Shown: positions 1 through 9,956, counted from the first letter of the stretch. The stretch is 64,000 bases of DNA from Alkalicoccus urumqiensis (GCF_002993335.1 NZ_PVNS01000007.1:124001-188000); one strand, 5' to 3'. Made by a program: numbers and translations. The notes: generated from the letters alone by a model not told the origin.

Positions 1-22
1 CTTGATAAGTAAATGAAACCAC

Positions 23-58
23 GGAAGGCCCCCGCTGTTTTTTCAGCGGGGGCCTTCC
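23..58. terminator. Intrinsic terminator-like hairpin
   Basis: A perfect 15-bp inverted repeat (23-37 with 44-58) closes on a six-T loop. It lies directly downstream of the mannose-6-phosphate isomerase gene, which is read leftwards. The T-tract is weak on both sides, so direction is uncertain. Confidence 0.7.
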
Positions 59-61
59 AGT

Positions 62-1018
62 TTATGCTTCCGGACCGGGTTCAGCGACGACAAGGTGAAG
101 CTCTCCGTGCCATTTCACTGTCGGCACGTCGGCCGGAACGAGGAAGTGATCCCCTTTCTGCACCGGGATGAAGCTCCCGCTTACCTGCGCTTCCCCTGCT
201 CCCTCCAGCACGCTGATCAGCTGATACGGGGCACGCCGCCGGAGCATCATAAAGCCATTCAAATGCATGCTGCGGACGTTAAAATAATCGTTTTCCACGA
301 GTTCCTCCACGCGGACATCGCCTTCATGCCACACGCGGCGCTCCGGCGTCTGATCCTCGTGCGGCACCGTCGCACAGTTGATAGAATCCTCCAGATGCAG
401 CTCCCGGAGATTCCCATCCTGCCCCGGCCGGTCATAGTCGTAGACGCGGTAGGTGATGTCTGAACTCTGCTGGACTTCAAGAAGAACGATGCCCGCACCG
501 ATAGCGTGCACTGTGCCGCTCGGAACGTAGACGAAGTCACCTGCCTTTACCGGCACGCGCCGGAACAGTTTTTCCCACTCACCGGCCTCTGCCAGTTCCC
601 GGAACTCCTCCCGCGTCGAGGCGTGGTGCCCGAGCACCAGCTCCGCCCCTTCCTCCGCGGAAACAACATACCAGCATTCCGTTTTTCCGTAGGCATATCC
701 TTCGTTTTCTTCGGCGTAGGCATCATCTGGATGCACCTGCACCGATAAATCATCGGCAGCATGGAGCAGCTTGACGAGAAGCGGAAACTCTTTCTTCGCG
801 GTGATGCCGAATACGGAAGGCTCGTTTTCCCAGAGATCCCGCAGTGTCCGCCCGTCGTAAGGTCCGCCCGTCACCGTGGAGGCGCCGTTTTCGTGTGCCG
901 AGATCGCCCAGCATTCGCCGGTCGTCTCCGATGGCAGACTGTAGCCGAAAAGGTCGCCGAGTTTTGTGCCGCCCCATACTTTTTCCTTCAGTACGGGATC
1001 GAGTTTTAACAATGCCAT
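62..1018 (-). CDS. manA: Mannose-6-phosphate isomerase, class I
   Basis: Interconverts mannose 6-phosphate and fructose 6-phosphate in the cytoplasm, using one zinc ion. The 318 residues match the short class I form of Firmicutes. The cupin metal ligands are visible: H96 in QVHPDD, E114 in GKTECWY and H171 in PSGTVHAIG. The N-terminal KEKVWGGTKL is typical of the family. The start is ATG, preceded by a GGGGGA ribosome site. The gene is divergent from the neopullulanase gene at 1206 and shares with it an upstream region that contains a LacI-type palindrome. The two may be co-regulated in sugar use, but that is inferred from position. Confidence 0.93.
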   Translation of the reverse strand: MALLKLDPVLKEKVWGGTKLGDLFGYSLPSETTGECWAISAHENGASTVTGGPYDGRTLRDLWENEPSVFGITAKKEFPLLVKLLHAADDLSVQVHPDDAYAEENEGYAYGKTECWYVVSAEEGAELVLGHHASTREEFRELAEAGEWEKLFRRVPVKAGDFVYVPSGTVHAIGAGIVLLEVQQSSDITYRVYDYDRPGQDGNLRELHLEDSINCATVPHEDQTPERRVWHEGDVRVEELVENDYFNVRSMHLNGFMMLRRRAPYQLISVLEGAGEAQVSGSFIPVQKGDHFLVPADVPTVKWHGELHLVVAEPGPEA

Positions 1019-1091
1019 GTCCCATTTCCCCCTGTCGTTTCGTGGACACGCTTTCAGAGGCGTGCTACACTTAAAGAGATCCGCTTCTTTT

Positions 1092-1109
1092 AGCGCAAAC
1101 GGTTGCGCT
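1092..1109. promoter_or_regulatory. Putative LacI/GalR-family operator
   Basis: An 18-bp near-perfect palindrome, AGCGCAAAC-GGTTGCGCT, with a central CG. This is the form bound by LacI-family repressors of maltodextrin genes. It lies between the divergent manA and neopullulanase genes, about 97 bp upstream of the latter's start. No regulator gene for it is in the window. Confidence 0.6.
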
Positions 1110-1205
1110 TTCTGTTGCTGCGGATGCTGTAAGCTATTCTGACATTACTATTTTAATGCGAACCGCTCCGCGTTGCAATAACGCCTGCGGACGAGGAGGT
1201 CTCTT

Positions 1206-2981
1206 ATGCTGTTGGAAGCTGTCTATCACCAGCCGAAATCCCAGTATGCCTACGCATACGACAATGAAACACTTCACATCCGGGTGCGCACCGGCCGCGG
1301 AGACATGGACCGCGTGTCTATCGTGTGGGGCGATAAATACCATTTCACCGAAGACACCGTCACCACTACCGATATGTACATATTTGCACAGGATGAACTG
1401 TTCGACTACTACCAGGCTGAGGTGAAACCACCGTTCCGCCGCTTCGCCTACGCCTTCCGGTTTGAGAAGGGCAGCCGGACGGTCTTCTGGAATGAAACCG
1501 GCTTTACCGAAGGAAAACTCGCTTCCGGCGGCGTCGGCATGCTCTGGTCCCCATCCGGCATGTTCGAGTTTCCATTCTTAAATGAAACCGACGTCGCCCG
1601 CCCTCCCGAATGGGTGAAGGATGCCGTCTTTTATCAGATCTTCCCCGAGCGTTTTGAAAACGGCGATCCATCGCTGACGCCGGAAGGAGCCGAAGCATGG
1701 ACACCGGACGCTGTACCGCAGCGGGATAACTTTTTCGGCGGCGATCTGCAGGGTGTCATCAACCGGCTGGATTACCTTCAGGATCTCGGCATCACGTGTA
1801 TTTATTTTACGCCGTTCTTTGAAGCGTACTCCAACCATAAATACGACACGATCGATTATTTAAAAGTTGATCCTCAGTTCGGCGACAATGAAAAAGCGAA
1901 AGAACTCGTAGAAAAAGCCCACGAAAAAGGCATCCGTGTGATGCTGGACGCCGTGTTCAACCATTCCGGCTACTACTTTCCTCCGTTTCAGGACGTGCTG
2001 AAACACGGAAAGTATTCGCGCTTCCGGGACTGGTTCCACATCCGCAGCTATCCACTCGCGAACGATCCGCTCAACTACGACACGTTCGGTTTCGTTCCGG
2101 AGATGCCGAAGTTAAACACCGAGCATCCGGAGGTGAAAGCGTACCTTCTGGAAACGGCGCGCTACTGGATTGAAGATATCGGTGCGGACGGATGGCGGCT
2201 CGATGTCGCAAATGAGGTCGACCACCGCTTCTGGCGGGAATTCCGCGACGTGGTGAAAACGGCCAATCCGGATGCCTACATTCTCGGCGAAATCTGGCAC
2301 AACTCGCTCGCCTGGCTCGGCGGCGACCAGTTCGATGCCGTCATGAACTACCCGGTGACGAACAGCATTCTCGATTTCTTCGTAAAAGACGAGATCGATG
2401 CGGAAAACTTCATGGGACGTCTCGACGCGATTCAGGTCTCATATCCGAAGCAGGCTAACGAAGCCGCATTCAACCTGCTTGATTCCCATGATACGCCGCG
2501 TCTTCTTACAATCGCAGATGGAAACAAAAAGCGGATGAAGCTCGCCGCGCTGTTTCAGCTCACGTTTACCGGTGCGCCGTGTATTTACTACGGCGATGAA
2601 GTCGGCATGGACGGCGGCGCCGATCCCGGCTGCCGGAAACCAATGATCTGGGACGAAACGGCACAGGATCATGATCTTTTCGGCTTCTACAAAGACATGA
2701 TCGCACTGCGGAAAGAAAACCGTGCGTTCCGGGACGGCTCGTTTCAGTTTTTATCTGCCGAAAAAGGCGCCGATACCGTCGTCTACGAACGGTCCGATGA
2801 GAAAAACCGCTTCGTCATTCTCATGAACAAAGGCAGCCGCAGACAGAAAGTCCGCCTCGCGGACGAAGCCGGCCGCACGTATGAAGAAGTGTTCGGCAGC
2901 CGCTCTGCGGAAGTGAAAAACCGCCGTCTGGACTGGACGCTCGAACCGCTCGAAGCCGTGATTTTAAAACAGAAAGATTAA
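1206..2981 (+). CDS. Neopullulanase / cyclomaltodextrinase / maltogenic amylase (GH13)
   Basis: Hydrolyses cyclodextrins, pullulan or short maltodextrins, probably in the cytoplasm because no signal peptide is visible. The 591 residues comprise an N-terminal starch-binding-like domain (about 1-125), a GH13 (beta/alpha)8 barrel, and a C-terminal beta domain from about 505. The conserved regions are present: DAVFNH, then GWRLDVAN with nucleophile D333, GEIWH with acid/base E362, and SHDT with D429. Their spacing matches maltogenic amylases of about 588 residues. ATG follows the strong site GAGGAGGT. A terminator follows the stop directly, so the unit is probably monocistronic. The exact substrate cannot be decided from sequence. 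Confidence 0.92.
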   Translation: MLLEAVYHQPKSQYAYAYDNETLHIRVRTGRGDMDRVSIVWGDKYHFTEDTVTTTDMYIFAQDELFDYYQAEVKPPFRRFAYAFRFEKGSRTVFWNETGFTEGKLASGGVGMLWSPSGMFEFPFLNETDVARPPEWVKDAVFYQIFPERFENGDPSLTPEGAEAWTPDAVPQRDNFFGGDLQGVINRLDYLQDLGITCIYFTPFFEAYSNHKYDTIDYLKVDPQFGDNEKAKELVEKAHEKGIRVMLDAVFNHSGYYFPPFQDVLKHGKYSRFRDWFHIRSYPLANDPLNYDTFGFVPEMPKLNTEHPEVKAYLLETARYWIEDIGADGWRLDVANEVDHRFWREFRDVVKTANPDAYILGEIWHNSLAWLGGDQFDAVMNYPVTNSILDFFVKDEIDAENFMGRLDAIQVSYPKQANEAAFNLLDSHDTPRLLTIADGNKKRMKLAALFQLTFTGAPCIYYGDEVGMDGGADPGCRKPMIWDETAQDHDLFGFYKDMIALRKENRAFRDGSFQFLSAEKGADTVVYERSDEKNRFVILMNKGSRRQKVRLADEAGRTYEEVFGSRSAEVKNRRLDWTLEPLEAVILKQKD

Positions 2982-2989
2982 TTGGTTTA

Positions 2990-3022
2990 CCTGCCGGAAG
3001 GATTTCTTCCGGCAGGTTTTTT
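2990..3022 (+). terminator. Rho-independent terminator after the neopullulanase gene
   Basis: An 11-bp stem (2990-3000 with 3006-3016), a five-base loop and six Ts, starting 8 bp after the stop codon. Confidence 0.9.
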
Positions 3023-3259
3023 ACGGTTTCTGCTCCACCTTGATCATCGTTTGTCCCTCTCCCTAAGTCGTGTATTCTCTACAGAACGTCGTTTTCTCTC
3101 CTTCTTAATGCCTTCTATTATCCCTCCTTTTCACCTGGTAATCAGGAAATTCGTTCATGTTACCGCTTACGTGAACGTTTTGTGTCGGGAAAATTTGGGT
3201 ATTGGACACCCATCGGCACTTTAACGGGCTGAAATACGGAATGGATGGAAGGTGACAAC

Positions 3260-6220
3260 GTGAGCAGGGATGTGACTATTCAAGTGAACGGCACCCTCGT
3301 CAAAGCAAAAGAGGGCGATACGGTTCTCCAGCACTTGAACAAGAGCGGCAAAGAAGTACCTCAGGTGTGCTACCACCCGAGCCTCGGCGCTGTCAAAACG
3401 TGTGATACGTGTATCGTGGAAGTCAACGGTGAGCTCGTGCGCGCGTGTGATACGCCGGTCGAAAAGGGCGCAAAAGTGGATACGAACCAGCAGGACGTGA
3501 AGGACGCACAGGGCATTGCAATGGACCGGATTTTACATAACCACGAGTTATATTGCACGGTGTGCGATTATAACAATGGGTCGTGTGAGATCCATAACAC
3601 CGTCAAAGATATGAAAATAGAACATCAGACGACGCCGTTTGAACCGAAACCGGCGGAAAAAGACAATTCCCATCCATACTACCGCTACGATCCGGATCAG
3701 TGCATTCTCTGCGGACGCTGCGTGGAGGCGTGCCAGGATGTCCAGGTGACCGAAACGCTGTCGATCGACTGGGAAAGCCCGAACCCCCGCGTGATCTGGG
3801 ATAATGACGTTGCCATCAACGAATCCTCCTGCGTTTCCTGCGGCCACTGCTCCACGGTCTGCCCGTGTAACGCGATGATGGAAAAATCGATGGAAGGCCG
3901 CGCAGGCTATATGACCGGCATGGACCAGAAAACGCTCCGTCCGATGATCGAGCTGACGAAAAATGTCGAGACCGGCTACGGCTCTATCCTTGCGATTTCT
4001 GACATGGAAGCGTCGATGCGCGATGCAAAAATTGAAAAGACGAAAACCGTCTGTACTTACTGTGGTGTCGGGTGCAGCTTTGATGTTTGGACCCAGGGCC
4101 GCGAAATTTTGAAAGTGGAACCGCAGGCGGAAGCCCCTGCCAACGGCATTTCCACGTGTGTGAAAGGGAAATTCGGCTGGGATTACGTGAACAGCGACGA
4201 GCGTCTGAAAAAGCCGCTCATCCGTGAAGGCGACCGTTTCCGCGAAGCAGAATGGGATGAAGCGTATAAGCTCATCGCTGAAAAGCTTACCGGAATCAAA
4301 GAATCCCACGGCAGTGATGCCATGAGTTTCATCAGCTCCTCCAAAACGACCAACGAGGAATCCTACCTCATGCAGAAGCTCGGACGCAGCGTGTTCGGCA
4401 CGAACAATATCGACAACTGCTCCCGCTACTGCCAGACACCGGCAACGATGGGGCTGTTCCGCACCGTCGGACACGGCGGCGACTCCGGAAGCATTACCGA
4501 CATTCAGCAGGCAGAACTCGTGCTTGTCATCGGCTCCAACACGGCAGAGTCGCACCCGGTGCTTGCCACCCGCGTCAAGTCTGCACAGAAGCTGCACGGT
4601 CAAAAGCTGATCGTATCGGATCTGCGCCGCCATGAAATGGCCGACCGCTCCGATGTCTTCATTCAGCCAAAGCAGGGCTCGGACCTCGTCTGGCTCTCCG
4701 CTGTGACGAAATACATCGTCGACAACGGCCTGCACGATGACAGCTTCCTGAACGACCGCGTCAACGGCCTTCAGGAGTACGTCGACAGCCTTGATAAGTT
4801 CACGATGGCCTATGCAGCTGAGAAAACGAGCATTTCCGAAGACGAGCTGAAAAAAGTGGCCCACATGATCGCGGAAGCAGACACAGTCTGCAGTCTCTGG
4901 GCAATGGGCGTCACGCAGCACAGCGGCGGAAGCGACACGAGTACAGCTATCTCCAACCTCATGCTCATTACCGGAAACTACGGCAAGCCGGGCGCCGGCA
5001 CGTACCCGCTCCGCGGTCACAACAACGTTCAGGGTGCTTCCGACTTCGGCAGCATGCCGAATAAGTATCCAGGGTATGAAGATGTCACAGACGACGATGT
5101 CCGTAAGCGCTACGAAGAAGCGTGGGGCACGCCGCTTTCATCTGAAATCGGTCTGAACAACCACCAGATGGTGGATGAAATTCATAAAGGCAATTTAAAA
5201 GCAATGTACCTGAAAGGCGAGGACATGGGAATTGTCGATTCCAATATCAACTATGTGCATGAAGCGTTCGAAAAGCTTGATTTCTTCGTCGTCCAGGATA
5301 TTTTCCTCTCAAAGACGGCTGAGTTTGCCGATGTCGTTCTTCCAGCTTCACCGAGCCTGGAGAAGGAAGGAACGTTCACGAATACCGAACGCCGCATCCA
5401 GCGTCTGTATCAGGTAATGGACCCGCTTGCAGATTCCAAGCCCGACTGGAAAATCATCACGGAGCTTGCCAATGAGCTCGGCGCAGGCTGGAACTATGAG
5501 CACCCATCCGAAGTGATGCACGAAGCAGCAGGTCTTGCCCCGCTGTTCGCAGGTGTCCACTACGATCGTCTGGAAGGGTACAACTCCCAGCAGTGGCCTG
5601 TAGAAGCGGACGGCACCGATACACCGCTTCTGTTTGAAAAAGAATTCCCATTCCCGGATAAGAAGGCACGCCTGTATCCGGTGGACTGGACGGAGCCGCT
5701 TGAATACGATGCGCAGTACGATCTGCATGTGAACAACGGCCGCCTTCTGGAGCACTTCCACGAAGGGAACATGACCTATAAAGCAGAAGGCATTACGAGC
5801 AAAACGCCGAGTACGTTCCTTGAAGTATCACCGGAGCTTGCCGAAGAGCGCGGTCTGGAGGACGGCACACTCGTCCGCCTGACATCGCCTTACGGATCGG
5901 CCAAAGTGCAGTGTATCGTCACCGACCGCGTTAAAGGGAACGAGCTCTACCTGCCGATGAACGATAACGGTGAAGGCGCGATCAACCAGCTGACGAGCAG
6001 CCAGGCGGATAAAGATACCGATACACCGGCCTACAAAGAAGTATCTGCGAAAATGGAGATTTTAAAACGCACCGGCGAAAGCCCGCTGCCAAAGAAAATC
6101 CACCACCGCTACGGCAATCCGCAGCCGCAGATCGGCGTCAACGTCGAAGCCAAGTGGAAGCGTAAAGACTATGTCTTCCCTGGTGATATCGTCAGGAAGG
6201 GAGCGAAGACGAATGGCTAA
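3260..6220 (+). CDS. fdhA: Formate dehydrogenase alpha subunit, Cys-type, with N-terminal Fe-S domains
   Basis: Oxidises formate to CO2 in the cytoplasm. Domains in order: a 2Fe-2S ferredoxin domain (CYHPSLG, CDTC, RACDTP), a His-Cys3 cluster region ([15 protein letters not shown]), two 4Fe-4S clusters ([11 protein letters not shown] and [12 protein letters not shown]), and a bis-MGD molybdopterin domain opening with CTYCGVGC. The catalytic residue is Cys391 in [11 protein letters not shown], not selenocysteine. I chose GTG at 3260 (986 residues) because GGAAGG lies 7 bp upstream. The in-frame ATG at 3245 has no good ribosome site. The stop overlaps the next gene by 8 bp. This gene pair resembles B. 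subtilis yrhE-yrhD. Confidence 0.93.
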   Translation: MSRDVTIQVNGTLVKAKEGDTVLQHLNKSGKEVPQVCYHPSLGAVKTCDTCIVEVNGELVRACDTPVEKGAKVDTNQQDVKDAQGIAMDRILHNHELYCTVCDYNNGSCEIHNTVKDMKIEHQTTPFEPKPAEKDNSHPYYRYDPDQCILCGRCVEACQDVQVTETLSIDWESPNPRVIWDNDVAINESSCVSCGHCSTVCPCNAMMEKSMEGRAGYMTGMDQKTLRPMIELTKNVETGYGSILAISDMEASMRDAKIEKTKTVCTYCGVGCSFDVWTQGREILKVEPQAEAPANGISTCVKGKFGWDYVNSDERLKKPLIREGDRFREAEWDEAYKLIAEKLTGIKESHGSDAMSFISSSKTTNEESYLMQKLGRSVFGTNNIDNCSRYCQTPATMGLFRTVGHGGDSGSITDIQQAELVLVIGSNTAESHPVLATRVKSAQKLHGQKLIVSDLRRHEMADRSDVFIQPKQGSDLVWLSAVTKYIVDNGLHDDSFLNDRVNGLQEYVDSLDKFTMAYAAEKTSISEDELKKVAHMIAEADTVCSLWAMGVTQHSGGSDTSTAISNLMLITGNYGKPGAGTYPLRGHNNVQGASDFGSMPNKYPGYEDVTDDDVRKRYEEAWGTPLSSEIGLNNHQMVDEIHKGNLKAMYLKGEDMGIVDSNINYVHEAFEKLDFFVVQDIFLSKTAEFADVVLPASPSLEKEGTFTNTERRIQRLYQVMDPLADSKPDWKIITELANELGAGWNYEHPSEVMHEAAGLAPLFAGVHYDRLEGYNSQQWPVEADGTDTPLLFEKEFPFPDKKARLYPVDWTEPLEYDAQYDLHVNNGRLLEHFHEGNMTYKAEGITSKTPSTFLEVSPELAEERGLEDGTLVRLTSPYGSAKVQCIVTDRVKGNELYLPMNDNGEGAINQLTSSQADKDTDTPAYKEVSAKMEILKRTGESPLPKKIHHRYGNPQPQIGVNVEAKWKRKDYVFPGDIVRKGAKTNG

Positions 6221-6704
6221 ACCGATCCGGGATATCGAACCGATCCCTATTTCCAAAGAGCAGGAACGGGAGAACGCCATCAACGAAATTCTCGATAAGC
6301 TGGCTGACAATCAGGAAGCGGTCCACTCGACGCTCGACCTGATTGCAAGCCTTCAGAAAAGCGGGATTCTTCATATTCTCACAGGCCTGTTTTCTGAAGG
6401 TGACAAAGTGCTCGATGTCATCGTTCAGGAGGCCGCGAAAGAAGAAAATACGAACGCGATCCGCAACCTTCTTCTTCTCGGCGGAACGCTCGGAACGATC
6501 AACGTGAAAGAGCTCGAGCCGCTTCTGTTGAAGATCAACCACGGCGTGGCCCGTGTGGCGGAAGATCCGGATCCGGACGAGAAAACGGGCTACGTGGATC
6601 TCGTCAAAAAACTCAAAGATCCACAGATCAATCGTTCCCTTACGGTATTGTTCCGCTTTCTCGAAGGTATGGGAGAAAAGACAGAACAGGAAGAACGGAA
6701 TTAA
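6213..6704 (+). CDS. yrhD: DUF1641 protein, YrhD-like formate dehydrogenase partner
   Basis: 163 residues of the DUF1641 family, which commonly accompanies the catalytic subunit of this formate dehydrogenase type; its molecular role is unproven. The ATG at 6213 lies inside the end of fdhA (8-bp overlap) with GGAAGGGAG 9 bp upstream, so translation is probably coupled. The protein is mostly helical, and residues of the type LLLGGTLG sit in its centre. A longer reading with an upstream start at 6171 is unlikely because it would run through fdhA without a ribosome site. A terminator follows, so fdhA-yrhD is probably one transcript. Confidence 0.85.
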   Translation: MAKPIRDIEPIPISKEQERENAINEILDKLADNQEAVHSTLDLIASLQKSGILHILTGLFSEGDKVLDVIVQEAAKEENTNAIRNLLLLGGTLGTINVKELEPLLLKINHGVARVAEDPDPDEKTGYVDLVKKLKDPQINRSLTVLFRFLEGMGEKTEQEERN

Positions 6705-6709
6705 CGGCC

Positions 6710-6742
6710 GGCGCTCCGGTCCTGTACCGGAGCGCCCTTTCT
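6710..6742 (+). terminator. Terminator of the fdhA-yrhD unit
   Basis: An 11-bp GC-rich stem (6710-6720 with 6726-6736) with loop CCTGT, followed by CCTTTCT, just after the yrhD stop. Confidence 0.8.
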
Positions 6743-6785
6743 ATGCCTGATTGCGTTCATTATATTCAGCAAAGGAGTGTCCTTC

Positions 6786-8063
6786 ATGGCAGTTGAAGCA
6801 AAAAAGAATCGATGGCTGATTGCACTTGCTGCCGTCAGCATCCATATTTCCATCGGCTCCGTCTATTCCTGGAGCGTCTTCAGTAATCCGATGAACGAAA
6901 CGTACGGGTGGGGACTCACCGCCATTTCTGCAACATTCAGTATCGCTATTTTATTTCTAGGTTTATCCGCCGCCTTCATGGGGCACTTTGTGGAAAAGTA
7001 CGGTCCCCGCATATCCGGTATCGTTTCCGCTTCCTTTTTCGGCGTCGGGATGCTTGCATCCGGATTCGCCGCACAGATCGAATCACTCTGGCTGATGTAC
7101 TTCACGTACGGCATGCTCGGGGGGATCGGTCTCGGGATCGGCTACATCACGCCGGTATCCACGCTCGTGAAATGGTTTCCGGACCGCCGCGGCCTTGCGA
7201 CGGGTATGGCCATCATGGGCTTTGGTTTCGCCTCGCTCATCGCAAGTCCTGTGATGCAGCGCCTGATTGAGGGTGTTTCGATCCCGGGCACGTTCTATAT
7301 TCTCGGTGCCGTTTACCTCGTCCTCATGCTTGCCGGTGCCTCTTATCTGGAGAAACCGCCGGAAGGCTGGGTGCCAAAAAGTATGCGCGGGCAGGATACA
7401 GCCAAGGAATCCGCCGAAGACCGCGATCTTTCCTACCTGACTGCCAATGAATCGTTGAAAACGCGCCGCTTTTACTTATTGTGGATCATGCTGTTTATTA
7501 ACGTGACGTGCGGTATCGCGATTCTCTCCGTTGCTGCTCCGATGGGTCAGGAGATTGCCGGACTTTCCGCAGCGGCTGCTGCAACGATGGTCGGCATCAT
7601 GGGCTTCTTCAATGGAGCCGGACGCCTCGCATGGGCGACCATTTCCGACTACATCGGCCGGCCTAACGTCTACACTGTCTTTTTCGTCATTCAGATCGCG
7701 TCGTTCTTCATTCTGCCGACGATTACACAGGCACTCATGTTTCAGGCAATTCTCTTCCTTATCATGACGTGCTACGGCGGCGGTTTCGCCTCCATCCCGG
7801 CGTACATCGGCGATATTTTCGGCACAAAGCAGCTCGGTGCGATCCACGGCTATATTTTGACAGCCTGGGCCGCTGCCGGACTCGTCGGTCCGATTCTCGT
7901 GTCCTGGCTCCGGGAGACGACCGAAAGCTACACACTGACGCTCTATATATTCGCCTTTGCCTTCATTGTCGCCCTGGCCGCTTCGCTTCTCATCCGAGTG
8001 GATATTAAGAAGCTGAAGCAGGAAAAGGCCAACGGCAGTTCGCAGGCCGCAGTAAACGAATAA
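6786..8063 (+). CDS. MFS transporter, oxalate/formate antiporter (OFA) family
   Basis: 425 residues with about 12 membrane segments. The opening region (RWLIALAAV, then SIGSVYSWSVF) and the cytoplasmic loop WFPDRRGLATGMAIMGFG are typical of OFA-family MFS carriers. Proteins of this family exchange or import small carboxylates such as oxalate and formate. Its place just behind formate dehydrogenase suggests formate or oxalate supply, but the substrate is inferred. The start is ATG 6786 with AAAGGAG 8 bp upstream; the in-frame GTG at 6777 overlaps that ribosome site. A separate terminator precedes the gene, so it is probably transcribed on its own. Confidence 0.85.
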   Translation: MAVEAKKNRWLIALAAVSIHISIGSVYSWSVFSNPMNETYGWGLTAISATFSIAILFLGLSAAFMGHFVEKYGPRISGIVSASFFGVGMLASGFAAQIESLWLMYFTYGMLGGIGLGIGYITPVSTLVKWFPDRRGLATGMAIMGFGFASLIASPVMQRLIEGVSIPGTFYILGAVYLVLMLAGASYLEKPPEGWVPKSMRGQDTAKESAEDRDLSYLTANESLKTRRFYLLWIMLFINVTCGIAILSVAAPMGQEIAGLSAAAAATMVGIMGFFNGAGRLAWATISDYIGRPNVYTVFFVIQIASFFILPTITQALMFQAILFLIMTCYGGGFASIPAYIGDIFGTKQLGAIHGYILTAWAAAGLVGPILVSWLRETTESYTLTLYIFAFAFIVALAASLLIRVDIKKLKQEKANGSSQAAVNE

Positions 8064-8075
8064 GAGCCTATTGAA

Positions 8076-8110
8076 GAGACCCTCACCGCAACGTGGTGAG
8101 GGTCTCTTTC
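8076..8110 (+). terminator. Terminator after the OFA transporter
   Basis: A 12-bp stem (8076-8087 with 8095-8106) with a seven-base loop and TTTCT tail. It may also serve the convergent esterase gene ending at 8147. Confidence 0.85.
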
Positions 8111-8146
8111 TATGCAGCTATAAAGGCAAGCCTTATTTGTCGACAG

Positions 8147-9115
8147 TTACTGATCCATTAAAAACGTCCAGATTTTATCGTGCATGCCCGGCAGTGCTTC
8201 ATGGGTGAAGTCGGGATACAGGACGATGTTTTTCTCTGCCTCGATCCGGTTGTACACCGCAAACTGCGTTGACGGCGGACAGATCGTATCCATCAGTCCG
8301 GTTCCCATCAGTACCTCGCCTTTAATCCACGGCGCCAGGTGCTGCACGTCGATGTAGCTGAGCCTGCGGAAAAATTCGTCAAACTGCTCATGGGTCGGAT
8401 CAAAGCGCCGGAAGTGGCGCCGCATCTCCTTGTACGCGTCGATGTCGAGATCCATTTCCCAGACGCGCTTGAAATCACTTAAGAACGGATAGACCGTCAC
8501 GACTTTATGGATACGTGGCTCCAGCGCAGCACAGGCGACAGCGAGCGCGCCTCCCTGCGACCATCCGGTAACGGAAACGCCGGTTTCATCGATCGTTTCC
8601 ATCGCCATGACGAGACGGGCAAGCTGAACAGTGTCAAGATACACCTGCCGGTAGAAAAGCCGCTCTTCCCCGTCTGCAAGCCCGCGGACGATGTGGCCTT
8701 CGAGCGTGTTGCCTGTGACACCTCCGGGATCTTCCGACAGGCCGCCCTGTCCGCGGACGTCCATGCTGAACACGGCGGTGCCGGCTGCGGCGTAGTGGAG
8801 CTTCGACGTCCAGTCGCCGGAGTGCATCGAATAGCCGTGAAATTCGAGCAGCGCAGGGAACGTAGTACGTCCTTTTGGCAGAGTGTTCGGCTGTATGTAT
8901 TTGGCGTGGATGCGGGCGCCGCCGACGCCGGTAAAGTATAAATCAAAGCATGTGGCAAACGGCGTCTCCACGCCGGAGCGGACGACCTCCACTTCCGGAT
9001 CGACGGAACTGAGAAGCTGAAGTGCTTTCTCCCAGTATGCCTCGAAGTCCTCCGGCCGTTCTGAGCGGCCTGTGTACTGTTTTAATTCCTCTAATGGCAT
9101 ATCAATCTGCGGCAT
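8147..9115 (-). CDS. Acetyl-xylan esterase / cephalosporin-C deacetylase (CE7 family)
   Basis: An alpha/beta hydrolase that removes acetyl groups from xylo-oligosaccharides and similar small acetyl esters. No signal peptide is seen, so it is likely intracellular. The catalytic triad is visible: Ser186 in GWSQGG, Asp276 in GLMDTICPP and His305 in DFTHEALPG. The oxyanion region RGQGG (MDVRGQGG) is typical of CE7. I start at 9115 (322 residues) because AGGAGGGA lies 5 bp upstream; the longer reading begins before that site. The start overlaps the end of the upstream gene by 14 bp, so the two are probably one operon. Confidence 0.9.
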   Translation of the reverse strand: MPQIDMPLEELKQYTGRSERPEDFEAYWEKALQLLSSVDPEVEVVRSGVETPFATCFDLYFTGVGGARIHAKYIQPNTLPKGRTTFPALLEFHGYSMHSGDWTSKLHYAAAGTAVFSMDVRGQGGLSEDPGGVTGNTLEGHIVRGLADGEERLFYRQVYLDTVQLARLVMAMETIDETGVSVTGWSQGGALAVACAALEPRIHKVVTVYPFLSDFKRVWEMDLDIDAYKEMRRHFRRFDPTHEQFDEFFRRLSYIDVQHLAPWIKGEVLMGTGLMDTICPPSTQFAVYNRIEAEKNIVLYPDFTHEALPGMHDKIWTFLMDQ

Positions 9116-9491
9116 GCAGATCCCTCCTACGCTTCTCAATTTGTTCCCGCCACGCTTTCAGACGGGGAAGAAAAAACTCCTGGACGAAGTAATAGCGCTG
9201 GCCTTCCGGCGCCGGGTCCTCCTCAAGGGAAGCAGCCGTCTGCACCGTTTGAAAGTGTGCTGCCAGCGCCTCTTCCATTTCCCGGTCGCCTGTTACGATG
9301 GAGACGAGTGTCATGTTCTCCGGATGGTACGGCAGCAGCCCTTTGCTTACGGATGCAAGCAGCCGGTCCCCGATATCCTCATCCCCGCGCACGTAGCAGT
9401 CGCCGGCGTACACCGCGGCCTCCTCCACTTCCTGCAGAAGCCCTTCATACTGCGTCAAAAACACACGCTGCTTCTCGGTCAGCTTTTCCAT
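9102..9491 (-). CDS. Small acidic helical protein, unknown
   Basis: 129 residues, predicted mainly alpha-helical, with no signal peptide or membrane segment. I do not recognise the family. It has a strong ribosome site (AAAAGGAGGGG) and overlaps the esterase start by 14 bp, which supports a real, translationally coupled gene. The layout (an N-terminal helical pair, a variable middle, then a charged C-terminus ending in EKRRRDL) loosely resembles the 123-residue protein at 21539-21910, but I could not establish homology by eye. No function is proposed. Confidence 0.7.
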   Translation of the reverse strand: MEKLTEKQRVFLTQYEGLLQEVEEAAVYAGDCYVRGDEDIGDRLLASVSKGLLPYHPENMTLVSIVTGDREMEEALAAHFQTVQTAASLEEDPAPEGQRYYFVQEFFLPRLKAWREQIEKRRRDLHAAD

Positions 9492-9587
9492 GCATCCCCC
9501 TCCTTTTCCATTATCGTACCATGTTTTTTGGCAGAGCGCCGCCCTTGGGCGCTTCTGCTTATGAGCCGACTCTGGTTTGGAAGTGAA

Positions 9588-9860
9588 GGGCTGCGGCGGG
9601 GTGGGCCGCTGCAGTTGTCAGGGGGTTGAAGCTCTGCGGCGGAGTCTCATTACGAACGGAGCTAGTCCCATAACGGCGGCTCCCAGTCCCATAACTCCCA
9701 CTGCGATTCCGATAACCTGAGTATCCATTCCCAAACCGGCTGGAAAGTCCAACTTCCGGTACGGAAATTCCCACTTCTCCTGCACCGATTCCCATAACAC
9801 AGCGGCAAATTCCAACTTCCTCACCGACCTTCATCCACCGGCCGCCACACACCGGCGGCT
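9588..9860 (-). repeat. Phased array element A1
   Basis: Nine copies of the type A motif (RTGGGAAT on the minus strand). They begin on the plus strand at 9643, 9664, 9685, 9706, 9727, 9746, 9767, 9788 and 9809, so intervals are 21,21,21,21,19,21,21,21. A degenerate GCTGCGGC/GCCGCWGC hairpin lies at 9590-9607 and GCCGCC/GGCGGC at 9841-9859. The element fills the gap between the unknown gene at 9102 and fliS. There is no conserved reading frame, because the 19-bp step shifts phase. Confidence 0.85.
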
Positions 9861-9906
9861 CCTCTAACCCAAACCGTTCACTGTTCGGAAGCAGGTTCGA
9901 CCGAAC

Positions 9907-9944
9907 GAAAAAGCCCGATCCCGGAATATACCGGAAACGGGCTC
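9907..9944 (-). terminator. Terminator after fliS
   Basis: Stem AGCCCG/CGGGCT enclosing an inner CCGG/CCGG pairing, followed on the minus strand by a run of Ts, just beyond the fliS stop. Confidence 0.7.
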
Positions 9945-9956
9945 TGACATGATAGT

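Noticed and set aside
3080-3185. Another type B copy upstream of fdhA (GAACGTC, GTGAACGTTTTG).
   Set aside because: Isolated words with wrong spacing; probably chance.
3548-5020. A 490-codon open frame on the strand opposite fdhA.
   Set aside because: It is a shadow of the formate dehydrogenase gene, with no ribosome site or family resemblance.
9559-9852. Reading frames of heptad-like peptides in the type A arrays (also at 13309-13761, 23963-24367, 24306-24599 and 59904-60287).
   Set aside because: The 19-bp step shifts frame in every copy, starts lack ribosome sites, and conservation is of the motif and spacing, not of codons.
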